Notes under the pieces: model-generated
The model's input: the letters and a program-made list of their open reading frames with translations, nothing else
Databases searched by the model: none
Told to the model about the DNA's origin: nothing
Source of the DNA: Clostridiales bacterium
GTDB taxonomy: Bacteria > Bacillota > Clostridia > Oscillospirales > JAAYOS01
NCBI GenBank assembly: GCA_012520195.1
Contig: JAAYOS010000013.1
Coordinates: 1 to 35,435, forward strand
Direction: 5' to 3'
DNA length: 35,435 nucleotides
Program-made: the position numbers and the translations under genes
Part shown: positions 21,415 to 29,249 of the stretch, piece by piece
How the letters are laid out: every line of letters starts with the position of its first letter
How positions within the stretch are numbered: the first letter of the stretch is position 1

Positions 21415-23784
21415 ATGGTCAGATCACTATACTCCGGCGTGTCCGGAATGAAGGTGCACCAGACAAAGATGGATGTTATCGGTAATAACATCGCAAACGT
21501 TAACACATATGGATTCAAATCCAGCCGTGCATCTTTCAGCGATTTATATTATCAGACATTAAGTAGCGCTGAGGGTTCAAGCCCAGCTGCTGGTGGTGTA
21601 AACTCCAGTCAAATCGGATATGGCGTTCAGTTCAGCGGCATCGACAAGATTATGGAGCGCGCGGCATTTACAACGACTGATCGAAACTTGGACGTGGCAA
21701 TTGCCGGAGAAGGCTTTTTTCAGGTCCGTGACGGTGAAGGAAACACCTATTATACACGTGCAGGAATTCTGTACATAGACACGTCGGGATACCTCGTCGA
21801 CGGAAACGGAAACTTCGTGCTAGGAGTTAACGGAAGCAATATCGGCGAGAGTGTTGGTAATGAACGCATTATTCTTTCGGTACCTGCTGTCCCATCATCT
21901 GTAGCTTCGGCGACCGAGCCCATTAACGGAGTAAGCTACACTTTAAGCTCATCAAACCGTACCTCCGAGGGTAATATAACCTTCAAATTTATTTCTGATG
22001 ACAGCTTGCCAGGGGGACTTAAAGCTAAGGCAGAACTAAATGCCTCTGGAATTACAATAAGACTGAACTCAAACGAGAGGTTCTACAGTCTTAGTGAGCT
22101 CAACAACAGCATCAATAAAGCCATTATTGAAGCAAACGGAGGAGTACAGCATCCTGCAGGCACTTTTACACTTTCCTGTAGCCCCTCAGACATTTTCCCG
22201 ACAGACGACATTGCCGGCGAAATAGTTTCTTCGAAGGGACTGCGATACTTCCCAGCGGATGCATTCGGTGGAGTGAAATTTGTAGATCTTGGCGAGTCGT
22301 TTTCCGGTCTGGCTCAGCTGTCGCTATCCGCAGAGTACAGTGACGAAGACGAGTCATGGACTATTATGGCCACAGACGGAGTGTCGATATATAGTGGCAA
22401 AGTACTGAAAAACACTGCTTCTGGTGCTGAGTTGAAACTGAAAAACATTGCATCGGGCGCTTTGGATAATGATTATATTAAGGTAACCGTCCCCTCAGCA
22501 GCCGAGATGACAGAAGCTAACAACTCGAGCGAGTTTAAGATTATTTCGGGAATCATGATCGATGATAAACCCGAGTTGTCGGGTGGATTGTCAGTTCACT
22601 CTGTAGGTGATAATTTCTCGGGAAACACCACTGTAAGCTTTAAAACCGATTTCAAGTCCGACTATGACGGTCTCGGTGCAAACGCCTACACAATCACTGC
22701 AACAGTAGGCACAAGAAAATTCGAGGGAGTTATAACAGATAGTCAGGTAGATTCCGGACTAGTTACATTAACAGCGGAAAACGGAGAAACAATCACACTG
22801 TCTCATACTGGTTACGGAGCTCTAGACGATTTTGCGCTCGGTAAAACCGATGTTGAACTAAAATCAGTAATCAATGGTACGCTTACTGCTGTTCCTTTTA
22901 GAGCTAATGCCAGTATAGGTCTTACTGGGGAAGAAATCACAAGTGCAAACTTTGCATATATCCCGGGTGATATTACTGGAATTGATGACGATGGAATCTT
23001 TGGAGGGATGAAGTTTGTAACGACCTCCACCACATTCAACGTACCAAATGATACGGCTGAAGCGGTATTCTCCGCAAAATACTCCATGGACGGGGAGGAA
23101 GAAGTCTGGGAGATTACGGCTACAATAGAGGGAGCAAAGTACACAGGATATGTTCGTGGCGATGCAAACTACAGCACTTTTCATCTGAGAAATGAAGACA
23201 TAAACATGGACGACACTATTGAGATGACATATCCGGGCGCTGAGAGGCTCACCGAATACTTCCAGAGCATTTACGGTCTTGCACCAGCTGACGGAGACAT
23301 AATGATCTCAAAAGATACTGAACCCGACCCAATCTATGCAACCAGCGCAAAAAAACCAAATAACCTCGGACTATCAAGTAAGGACTTGGCGCTTAGGGGT
23401 GGAGCAGAAGGCGGGCCTCAGTCGATATCCGACTTGACTAACATCGCTATCGGAGGCAACGGAGTTATAACCGCGACACATTCGGTGCATGGTCAGATTA
23501 CGCTTGGACGAATTGTACTTGCAACATTCGATAACCCGCAAGGCCTTGATGAGGCAGGCTCCTCCTACTTTACTGAGAGCGCAAACTCAGGAAGAGCCAA
23601 ACTAGCAATACCCGGAGAGTCGGGTACCGGTTCACTCGTGACCTCCACGCTCGAAATGTCAAACGTGGATCTATCCAAGGAGTTTACCGAGATGATCACC
23701 GTCCAGAGAGGTTTTCAGGCAAACTCAAGAATTATAACGGTTTCGGATTCTCTACTTGAGGAACTGATCAATCTGAAGAGATAG
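21415..23784 (+). CDS. flgE: Flagellar hook protein FlgE with expanded central domain
   Basis: FlgE is the exported subunit of the hook. The N-terminus MVRSLYSGVSGMKVHQTKMD with VIGNNIANVNTYGFKSSRAS (21-40) and the D1 part (about 83-135: RAAFTTTDRNLDVAIAGEGF) are canonical, as is the C-terminal helix (STLEMSNVDLSKEFTEMITV, QRGFQANSRIITVSDSLLEE). Length 789 aa is much longer than the 260-450 aa of most hook proteins. The excess is a beta-rich insert at about 160-620 that contains three diverged copies of an ~85-residue module (285-367, 390-472, 530-615). AAGGAGTGAAA precedes the ATG. It is followed by flbD after a gap holding a hairpin. Confidence 0.96.
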   Translation: MVRSLYSGVSGMKVHQTKMDVIGNNIANVNTYGFKSSRASFSDLYYQTLSSAEGSSPAAGGVNSSQIGYGVQFSGIDKIMERAAFTTTDRNLDVAIAGEGFFQVRDGEGNTYYTRAGILYIDTSGYLVDGNGNFVLGVNGSNIGESVGNERIILSVPAVPSSVASATEPINGVSYTLSSSNRTSEGNITFKFISDDSLPGGLKAKAELNASGITIRLNSNERFYSLSELNNSINKAIIEANGGVQHPAGTFTLSCSPSDIFPTDDIAGEIVSSKGLRYFPADAFGGVKFVDLGESFSGLAQLSLSAEYSDEDESWTIMATDGVSIYSGKVLKNTASGAELKLKNIASGALDNDYIKVTVPSAAEMTEANNSSEFKIISGIMIDDKPELSGGLSVHSVGDNFSGNTTVSFKTDFKSDYDGLGANAYTITATVGTRKFEGVITDSQVDSGLVTLTAENGETITLSHTGYGALDDFALGKTDVELKSVINGTLTAVPFRANASIGLTGEEITSANFAYIPGDITGIDDDGIFGGMKFVTTSTTFNVPNDTAEAVFSAKYSMDGEEEVWEITATIEGAKYTGYVRGDANYSTFHLRNEDINMDDTIEMTYPGAERLTEYFQSIYGLAPADGDIMISKDTEPDPIYATSAKKPNNLGLSSKDLALRGGAEGGPQSISDLTNIAIGGNGVITATHSVHGQITLGRIVLATFDNPQGLDEAGSSYFTESANSGRAKLAIPGESGTGSLVTSTLEMSNVDLSKEFTEMITVQRGFQANSRIITVSDSLLEELINLKR
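22267..23259 (+). repeat. Three diverged ~85-residue modules inside FlgE
   Basis: Protein-level repeat. Copy 1, residues 285-367 (22267-22515), starts GGVKFVDLGESFSG and has WTIMATDGVSIYSGKV. Copy 2, residues 390-472 (22582-22830), starts GGLSVHSVGDNFSG and has YTITATVGTRKFEGVI. Copy 3, residues 530-615 (23002-23259), starts GGMKFVTTSTTFNV and has WEITATIEGAKYTGYV. The shared pattern is G-G-x-x-h, a strand ending in F/Y, (W/Y)-x-I-x-A-T, then (Y/F)-x-G, a polar strand and a closing (T/S)-Y-x-G-A-like segment. Confidence 0.75.
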
Positions 23785-23790
23785 TTTTTC

Positions 23791-23849
23791 AGCCGGGCCT
23801 GCTGCAGGGAAGTTCTGAATGGTATCCGCAAGTTTCCTGCAGCATGGCT
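23791..23849 (+). other. Long intergenic hairpin between flgE and flbD
   Basis: GCTGCAGGGAA (23801-23811) pairs with TTTCCTGCAGC (23833-23843): 11 pairs with one G-T. T23800 pairs with A23844, and a lower stem AGCC (23791-23794) pairs with GGCT (23846-23849). No T tract follows, so it is not an intrinsic terminator; it may stabilise or mark processing of the hook mRNA. Confidence 0.6.
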
Positions 23850-23886
23850 CTCCTGATGCCAAATGAAACCGGAAGGAATTGACATA

Positions 23887-24096
23887 ATGATTATTCTGAC
23901 AAAGCTTAACGGTATCCAGTTTGTACTCAACTGTGACATGATTGAGACGATATCGGAGAATCCGGATACAACGATTTTTTTAACAAACGGTAACATCCAC
24001 CTTGTTAAGGAGTCAATGAAGGACATTATCGAATTGACCGTTGAGTATCGTCGTCGGATCTTCTCAGGCCTTCTAAGCGGAATAGGCGATAAGTGA
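23887..24096 (+). CDS. flbD: Flagellar protein FlbD (SwrD-like)
   Basis: FlbD family, 69 aa. In Bacillus subtilis the homologue (SwrD) raises motor torque and swarming. The whole family pattern is readable: MIILTKLNGIQFVLNCDMIE (1-20; family I.LT.lnG..f.lN...iE), then NPDTTIFLTNGNIHLVKESM (the PDT.I.L..G...vv.Es segment) and an ending helix with V-E-Y-R-R-R. Start choice: ATG at 23887 after GGAAGGA (23871-23877); an in-frame ATG at 23863 has no ribosome site. It sits between hook gene and motA, the standard order. Confidence 0.94.
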   Translation: MIILTKLNGIQFVLNCDMIETISENPDTTIFLTNGNIHLVKESMKDIIELTVEYRRRIFSGLLSGIGDK

Positions 24097-24125
24097 TGTG
24101 GGTTTAGTGGATAGGGGGTTTTAAT

Positions 24126-24959
24126 ATGGATCTAATGACAATACTGGGGTTTATTTTGGCAGTAGGACTTATGCTTTTCGGTATAACCTTCAATACCGAC
24201 CTCGGTGAGATATTACCGGGTAATATCAAAAGCTTCATTGACTACGGCTCAATAGCAATCACCTTTGGAGGAACCTTTGCATCTCTGATGATATCCTACA
24301 CTCCGAGGATGTTTGTACAGATTCCTTCGCATCTAAGAATTGCCCTGTTTCCGAGGAAGTACGATACGGTAAAGTACATAGAGAAAATCGTAGATTATGC
24401 AAAGGATGCAAGGATGAAGGGACTGCTCTCACTAGAAGAGAGGTTGAGCACAACTGATGATGAGTTCCTAAAGAGCAGTCTTCTGCTTGTTGTAGACTCA
24501 GTTGAGCCCGAGAAAGTAAAGCAGCTGTTGGAGTCAGAGCTTGATTATATGGAAGAGAGACATGAACAGGCAATTGGATTCTATGAAAAGGGTGCTCAAT
24601 ATGGCCCTGCATTTGGCATGATTGGTACACTTATCGGTCTTGTTCTCATGCTTAAGGACATGCAAGACGCCTCGGTGATCGGACCTGCAATGGCAGTTGC
24701 ACTCATCACTACCTTCTATGGATCTGTACTTGCAAATGTAATATTTTCACCGATTGCAAATAAGCTAAGGCTTAGGCACGAAGAGGAGATGCTTTGTAAA
24801 ATGCTGATCTGCGAAGGTGTGCTCGCCATTCAATCGGGTGAGAATCCAAAGTTCATAGATGAAAAGCTCACAATGCTTCTACCTGCTAAAGACAGGGAGA
24901 GAAAGAAAAAACTTGAAGCAAGGGCTCAGGTAGGTGCCGGGGAAACGGTTAATGCATAA
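24126..24959 (+). CDS. motA: Flagellar stator protein MotA
   Basis: MotA is the membrane stator subunit that turns ion flow into torque against FliG. The 277-aa protein has four membrane helices (about 3-22, 36-56, 158-178 and 190-212) with a large cytoplasmic loop between helices 2 and 3. The loop contains the torque-interface charges in DAKDARMKGLLSLEERL-like sequence (here YAKDARMKGLLSLEERL, about 96-112, Arg and Glu conserved). The channel-side segment YGPAFGMIGTLIGLVLMLKD (about 159-178) with the conserved Pro is intact, as is PAMAVALITTFYGSVLANVI. ATG at 24126. It pairs with motB downstream. Confidence 0.96.
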   Translation: MDLMTILGFILAVGLMLFGITFNTDLGEILPGNIKSFIDYGSIAITFGGTFASLMISYTPRMFVQIPSHLRIALFPRKYDTVKYIEKIVDYAKDARMKGLLSLEERLSTTDDEFLKSSLLLVVDSVEPEKVKQLLESELDYMEERHEQAIGFYEKGAQYGPAFGMIGTLIGLVLMLKDMQDASVIGPAMAVALITTFYGSVLANVIFSPIANKLRLRHEEEMLCKMLICEGVLAIQSGENPKFIDEKLTMLLPAKDRERKKKLEARAQVGAGETVNA

Positions 24960-25042
24960 AGACGATTAGTCATACAGAGCGATTCGAAGCGTTGTTGTCG
25001 ATACATCCGCGCCTCAGTTGCGCCGGAGGGAGGTGTGCGAAA

Positions 25043-26026
25043 GTGAGAAGAAGAAAGAGGCAATCAAGCGGAGGGGGCGGCGACTCATGGATGAATACGT
25101 ACGCCGACATGGTAACTCTGCTACTTACCTTCTTTGTTATGCTTTTTACGATGTCATCAATTGATGCGGACAAGTGGAGGGTCCTTGTAGAAGCGTTTGC
25201 TTCTGAGGATGTAGATTCCAGTCAGATCGTGCTTGTCCCATTTGAAGCAGATGATACATATATTGCCGATTCCGATGACGAGAGCAACGGCGGAGTACCC
25301 GATACTATTGAGGAACTCGATTTTAATATGCTCTATCTATATATGAAACAGTATGTTGAGTCCCAAGGGCTTGAGTCGTCGGTGACACTCGAAAAGGGTG
25401 AGAACAGTGTCTTCATAAGATTTCAGGATAGTGTGTTCTTTGAACCTGACAAAGCTGTGTTAAGAGAGGATGCCTTGCCTCTTCTGGAGTTTCTTGGTGC
25501 TTGTTTTCTGGCTGTAGAGGATGAAATTCTATCCATTAGGATAAATGGGCATACAGCAACTGTACCTGGGACACTTAAGAAACCGGGTTTTGACAGGACA
25601 CTTTCGACCGAGCGCGCAAATAGTGTGCTGCTATATTTTGAGGAGGAGACGGGTTTTGATCCAAAACGTCTCGTAGCTATAGGGTACGGCAGAAACTATC
25701 CTATCGCAACAAATGACGATGAACAAGGACGCAGAAAAAACAGGCGCGTTGAAATCATGATCCTCAGTAATGACTTTGACCTATCCGAAGAGAGCGACCT
25801 CTTCTTATATATGAGCGGTCAGATTGACGTAGATTTGTTCGAGGACGATCAGAACAGTGAAGATATCTTGATCCCAAACAACAACGAATCAGAATATGAA
25901 GGCGAGCAAGTGTCCTCCAAACCAGATCTGAGTGCGAACGATGGACGCGATAAAACCGCTGACGGGAGGATCATCCATAGAGAAGTTTCACCGTATGAGG
26001 ACAATACCTCCGGGGAAGGAGAATAG
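25043..26026 (+). CDS. motB: Flagellar stator protein MotB with long acidic C-terminal tail
   Basis: MotB anchors the stator to peptidoglycan and carries the ion-binding Asp. With the GTG start at 25043 (ribosome site GGGAGGTG at 25028-25035) it has 327 aa; a TTG further upstream at 24992 is unlikely. Basic N-terminus, then the single membrane helix with WMNTYADMVTLLLTFFVMLF (16-35); Asp22 is the conserved ion-binding residue. The OmpA-like peptidoglycan domain spans about 128-241, including VFFEPDKAVL, INGHTATVPG, TLSTERANSVLLYFEEETGF and GRRKNRRVEIMI. Residues 242-327 are an acidic, low-complexity tail not usual for MotB. fliM follows after 4 bases; the usual fliL is missing. Confidence 0.95.
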   Translation: MRRRKRQSSGGGGDSWMNTYADMVTLLLTFFVMLFTMSSIDADKWRVLVEAFASEDVDSSQIVLVPFEADDTYIADSDDESNGGVPDTIEELDFNMLYLYMKQYVESQGLESSVTLEKGENSVFIRFQDSVFFEPDKAVLREDALPLLEFLGACFLAVEDEILSIRINGHTATVPGTLKKPGFDRTLSTERANSVLLYFEEETGFDPKRLVAIGYGRNYPIATNDDEQGRRKNRRVEIMILSNDFDLSEESDLFLYMSGQIDVDLFEDDQNSEDILIPNNNESEYEGEQVSSKPDLSANDGRDKTADGRIIHREVSPYEDNTSGEGE

Positions 26027-26030
26027 CGCA

Positions 26031-27011
26031 ATGGCGGAGATTCTGACACAAAATCAAATTGATGCTCTGCTTAAGGGGCTTGACTCCGGCCAAGTGGAGA
26101 TGAGCACGGACAGTAAGCCAAAAGTAAAGGAGTATGATTTCCGGTCTCCAATGAAATTCACGAAGGAACAGCTCAACGCATTGAGTAACCTACATGAAAC
26201 ATTGGGGAGACTTCTGTCATCTTACTTTCTAGGGCTATTGCGTATGTCCTGCGATATGGAGGTCATCTCCATTGAGGAGCAGAGGTACTACGAGTTCAAT
26301 AATGCCCTTCCAGATATGTCCCTGATTGGAATGTTTCGGCTCGAACCTGTGGACAAAAATCTTGATGAAATAACAATGATGGTTGATGTATCTCCATCGA
26401 TCGGCTTTCTAATAGTGGACAGGCTACTCGGTGGGCCGGGCACAGGATACAACATTGTCCGTGATTTCTCAGATATTGAAACAGATATCCTTCGATATGT
26501 TTTCCAAAGGATCGCATCAAACATAGAGGAAGTATGGCGTGAAAGTATTGATGTCGAAGCCACGCTGACAAGTATTGAATCAAACGCGCGGCTTGTTCAG
26601 GCGTATTCACCTGATGAGATCGTGGTAATCGTTTTGATGCGTGTAAAGATAAACGACCTTACAGGGAATATGAGTTTCTGCATCCCCGCTCAGAGTCTGG
26701 AAGAGATGACAACTCGAATGAATCCAAAGTTCTCAAAGACCTCCAAGAGAGTGGACGAAGAGAAGGAAAACGCGAGAAAACAGACTATTTTGAAGACAAT
26801 AACCGACTCAGAGCTTGAGCTGAAGGTAACTCTTCATGAGACTGAGTTGTATGTACATGATATTATCCATCTGCAGAAAGACGACATTATTCCGTTGAAT
26901 ATAAGCACAGACAGCAAAGTATGTGTAAAGGTCGAAGAGTTGCCATGGTTTGAGGCGAGTATCGGCCGTACGAAGCTAAAAAAAGCGATTATGATCGACC
27001 GGATGATATAG
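26031..27011 (+). CDS. fliM: Flagellar motor switch protein FliM
   Basis: FliM is the C-ring protein that binds phosphorylated CheY and reverses the motor. The 326-aa protein starts with the CheY-binding peptide ILTQNQIDALLKGLDSGQ (residues 4-21). The CheC-like middle domain includes YDFRSPMKFTKEQLNALSNL and the conserved loop DRLLGGPGTGYNIVRDFSDI. The C-terminal SpoA domain is ITDSELELKVTLHETELYVH followed by DIIHLQKDDIIPLN. Start choice: ATG at 26031 after GGAAGGAGA; an upstream in-frame start would lie in motB. fliY follows after 15 bases. Confidence 0.97.
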   Translation: MAEILTQNQIDALLKGLDSGQVEMSTDSKPKVKEYDFRSPMKFTKEQLNALSNLHETLGRLLSSYFLGLLRMSCDMEVISIEEQRYYEFNNALPDMSLIGMFRLEPVDKNLDEITMMVDVSPSIGFLIVDRLLGGPGTGYNIVRDFSDIETDILRYVFQRIASNIEEVWRESIDVEATLTSIESNARLVQAYSPDEIVVIVLMRVKINDLTGNMSFCIPAQSLEEMTTRMNPKFSKTSKRVDEEKENARKQTILKTITDSELELKVTLHETELYVHDIIHLQKDDIIPLNISTDSKVCVKVEELPWFEASIGRTKLKKAIMIDRMI

Positions 27012-27026
27012 AAAAGAGGTGTATAT

Positions 27027-28379
27027 ATGAAAGAAAATACCGGCACTCACGGGGATAACAGACTAAACGAGATGCAGATCGATGCAATTGGCGAGATCAT
27101 GAATATTAGCATGGGTTCAGCGGCAACAGCTCTGTCTTCAATGCTCGATAAGCAGGTGTTGATTACAACCCCCGAAGTACGCATCGCTGATGTGGAGAGT
27201 CTTGACTACTCTTTTCTTGAGCCGGCAATGCTTGTAACCATAACATATGAAAAGGGAATTACCGGTTCTAACATGATGGTCTTTCGTCAGAGTGACATGC
27301 AGTGTATTTTGAACACTCTTATGGGAATCGATGAGCCCCCTGATGACAATTATGAGTTTGACGAGATGGGTATTAGTGCTGCAAGCGAAGTGATGAACCA
27401 AATGATGGGTGCATCTTCAACCGCCCTGTCAGAATTCCTGGGACGGAGAATATATATCTCAATCCCTACTGCTGTTTTGATGGACGAAGAGAACACTGTT
27501 GAAAAGGCAATAAACATGGAGTCTGGTAAAGAAGTTGTGGTCATACTGTTTGACTTGACCATTACAGACGTCATGGAAAGCCAGTTCATCTACATCATGG
27601 AGATTGACCTTGCAAAGATGCTCGTTAGCCAATTTATGAATGATGATGATGACGACGATGATGACGCAAATACCGTTGGGATAAACGGAGATGCGGATGT
27701 GTATCTGAGGGGAGAACAGAGCAGTAGATCCTCCTCACATGCAGGAGGGATACAGGATACTCAGCCGCCTTATCAACAGACACCTACTAATCCTCCAACC
27801 CCTCCATATGGATACGATTATCTGTCAGCACCGCCAGCAAATTGGTGGCCGATGTCGCCACAGCCGTTCGGCAGTCCACCATATGCGGCTCCTCCGGGGT
27901 ATCAATATCCATACGGGTATGTACCGCCTAACATGCACCCTCATCAACAGTTTGATTATCCGAACGGACAGGGTGAAAGACAGCAGATGGCTGGATCTGC
28001 CGAGAGTTCAGTGCTAAAGAATAATGTCAACGTTCAAAACGTGCAGTTTCCCGAATTTGAGAACTCAAAGCCGATGTTCTCCGCACCACTAACAACCGGC
28101 AACATGGATCTTCTGATGAATGTGCCCCTAAGCGTGTCGATCGAGATAGGGCGCACTAAGAAAAAAATCCGAGATATCATGGAATTCAGCCAGGGGACTA
28201 TCATTGAGCTGGAAAAGCAGGCAGGAGCACCGGTTGACATAATAGTTAACGGCCAGCTTATGGCAAGGGGAGATGTCGTGGTTATCGACGACAACTTCGC
28301 TGTCAGAGTTACAGAAATCGTTGGTACTAAAGAGTTAATTAGCTCTCTTGAAGAAGATAGTCGCGATGACGACAAATAA
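27027..28379 (+). CDS. fliY: Motor switch phosphatase FliY (CheC-like domain plus FliN domain)
   Basis: FliY is a C-ring protein that also dephosphorylates CheY-P; it replaces FliN in many Gram-positives. The 450-aa protein holds two CheC-type active-site motifs: D19-A-I-G-E23-I-M-N26-I-S-M-G30 and S117-A-A-S-E121-V-M-N124-Q-M-M-G128, both with Glu and Asn intact, so phosphatase activity is expected. The FliN/SpoA domain is at about 359-435 (MDLLMNVPLSVSIEIGRTKK ... GQLMARGDVVVIDDNFAVRV). Between them is an eight-Asp run (205-212) and a Pro/Tyr/Gln-rich linker (about 240-315). FliY is about 380 aa in Bacillus, so the linker explains the excess. cheY follows after 27 bases, which fits the phosphatase role. 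Confidence 0.96.
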   Translation: MKENTGTHGDNRLNEMQIDAIGEIMNISMGSAATALSSMLDKQVLITTPEVRIADVESLDYSFLEPAMLVTITYEKGITGSNMMVFRQSDMQCILNTLMGIDEPPDDNYEFDEMGISAASEVMNQMMGASSTALSEFLGRRIYISIPTAVLMDEENTVEKAINMESGKEVVVILFDLTITDVMESQFIYIMEIDLAKMLVSQFMNDDDDDDDDANTVGINGDADVYLRGEQSSRSSSHAGGIQDTQPPYQQTPTNPPTPPYGYDYLSAPPANWWPMSPQPFGSPPYAAPPGYQYPYGYVPPNMHPHQQFDYPNGQGERQQMAGSAESSVLKNNVNVQNVQFPEFENSKPMFSAPLTTGNMDLLMNVPLSVSIEIGRTKKKIRDIMEFSQGTIIELEKQAGAPVDIIVNGQLMARGDVVVIDDNFAVRVTEIVGTKELISSLEEDSRDDDK

Positions 28380-28406
28380 CACTTTCATTGCTGAGGAGAC
28401 AGAAGT

Positions 28407-28769
28407 ATGCAACATAAGATTATGATAGTTGATGATGCAGCATTCATGCGCATGATGATCAACGATACCCTGACGAAAAACGGATACACAAACATTATTG
28501 AAGCGTCTGACGGTCAAATTGCCTATGAGCTATACCAGACTGAGCGACCGGACCTCGTCATTATGGACATCACGATGCCGAATATGGACGGAATCCGTTC
28601 TTTGCAGGCCATTAGGGAGTATGACAGAAGCGCCAAGGTAGTAATGTGCTCCGCAATGGGCCAGGAATCTATGGTCGTTGATGCAATACGTTATGGTGCT
28701 CTGGATTTTATAGTTAAACCATTCAAACCTGACAGGATCCTTCAGACAGTGAAAAAAATACTGGGGTAG
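28407..28769 (+). CDS. cheY: Chemotaxis response regulator CheY
   Basis: CheY is a single receiver domain that, when phosphorylated by CheA, binds FliM. The 120-aa protein has all receiver residues: acidic pocket Asp9-Asp10, phosphoacceptor Asp54 in LVIMDITMPNMDG, switch Ser82 and Lys104 in VKPF. No output domain. GAGGAGACAG precedes the ATG. It is the only chemotaxis gene in the window; cheA, cheW, cheB and receptors must be elsewhere. The neighbouring fliY encodes its likely phosphatase. Confidence 0.96.
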   Translation: MQHKIMIVDDAAFMRMMINDTLTKNGYTNIIEASDGQIAYELYQTERPDLVIMDITMPNMDGIRSLQAIREYDRSAKVVMCSAMGQESMVVDAIRYGALDFIVKPFKPDRILQTVKKILG

Positions 28770-28777
28770 ATTGGACT

Positions 28778-28798
28778 CCGGGATTCACAATATCCCGG
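28778..28798 (+). other. Short perfect hairpin between cheY and fliO
   Basis: CCGGGAT (28778-28784) and ATCCCGG (28792-28798) pair perfectly around a 7-base loop, eight bases after the cheY stop. No T tract follows, so termination is unlikely; a processing or stability element is possible. Confidence 0.5.
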
Positions 28799-28844
28799 GG
28801 TATTGTCGGAGCGCAAAAAACGTGTCGGTTACTGGAGGATATAA

Positions 28845-29249
28845 ATGCCTGATCAACTTAAAGATATAGGAACAATCCTGTTTGCGATTATTACGCTTGT
28901 AGGTGTACTAGTTCTCGCTTACCTTACTACTAGATGGCTGAGCAGCAGCTCGCTAGGCCGGCGCGGAAAGGGTATTATAGAGATCTTGGACAGACAGCCT
29001 GCAGCTCAGGACAAGAGCTTATTGGTGGTAAGAGTAGGCAAGAAGATCCTACTTGTCGGGGTTTCTTCTCAAAACATAACGAAGCTGACTGAGCTTGACG
29101 AAGACGATATTTCGGCAGCAAGCTCTCCTTCGGATCAGGACTTTGCCTCCGCTCTTAAATCTGCTCTGGGCAGGCGACTCGGAGGGAGAAATTGGGAACA
29201 GACCGATTCTCAAGATGGGAGTAATACCGGGAGGTACGAGGACAAATGA
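28845..29249 (+). CDS. fliO: Flagellar biosynthetic protein FliO
   Basis: FliO is a small membrane protein that helps assemble the FliP export-gate complex. The 134-aa protein has one N-terminal membrane helix (about 8-31, IGTILFAIITLVGVLVLAYL) followed by RGKGIIEILDRQPAAQDKSL and VVRVGKKILLVGVSSQNITK (the family's i.v...q.lg.kksl.vv.v.g...LlGvt...i..L pattern). The C-terminus is polar. It overlaps fliP by 4 bases (ATGA) and lies in the fixed order fliO-P-Q-R. Confidence 0.9.
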   Translation: MPDQLKDIGTILFAIITLVGVLVLAYLTTRWLSSSSLGRRGKGIIEILDRQPAAQDKSLLVVRVGKKILLVGVSSQNITKLTELDEDDISAASSPSDQDFASALKSALGRRLGGRNWEQTDSQDGSNTGRYEDK

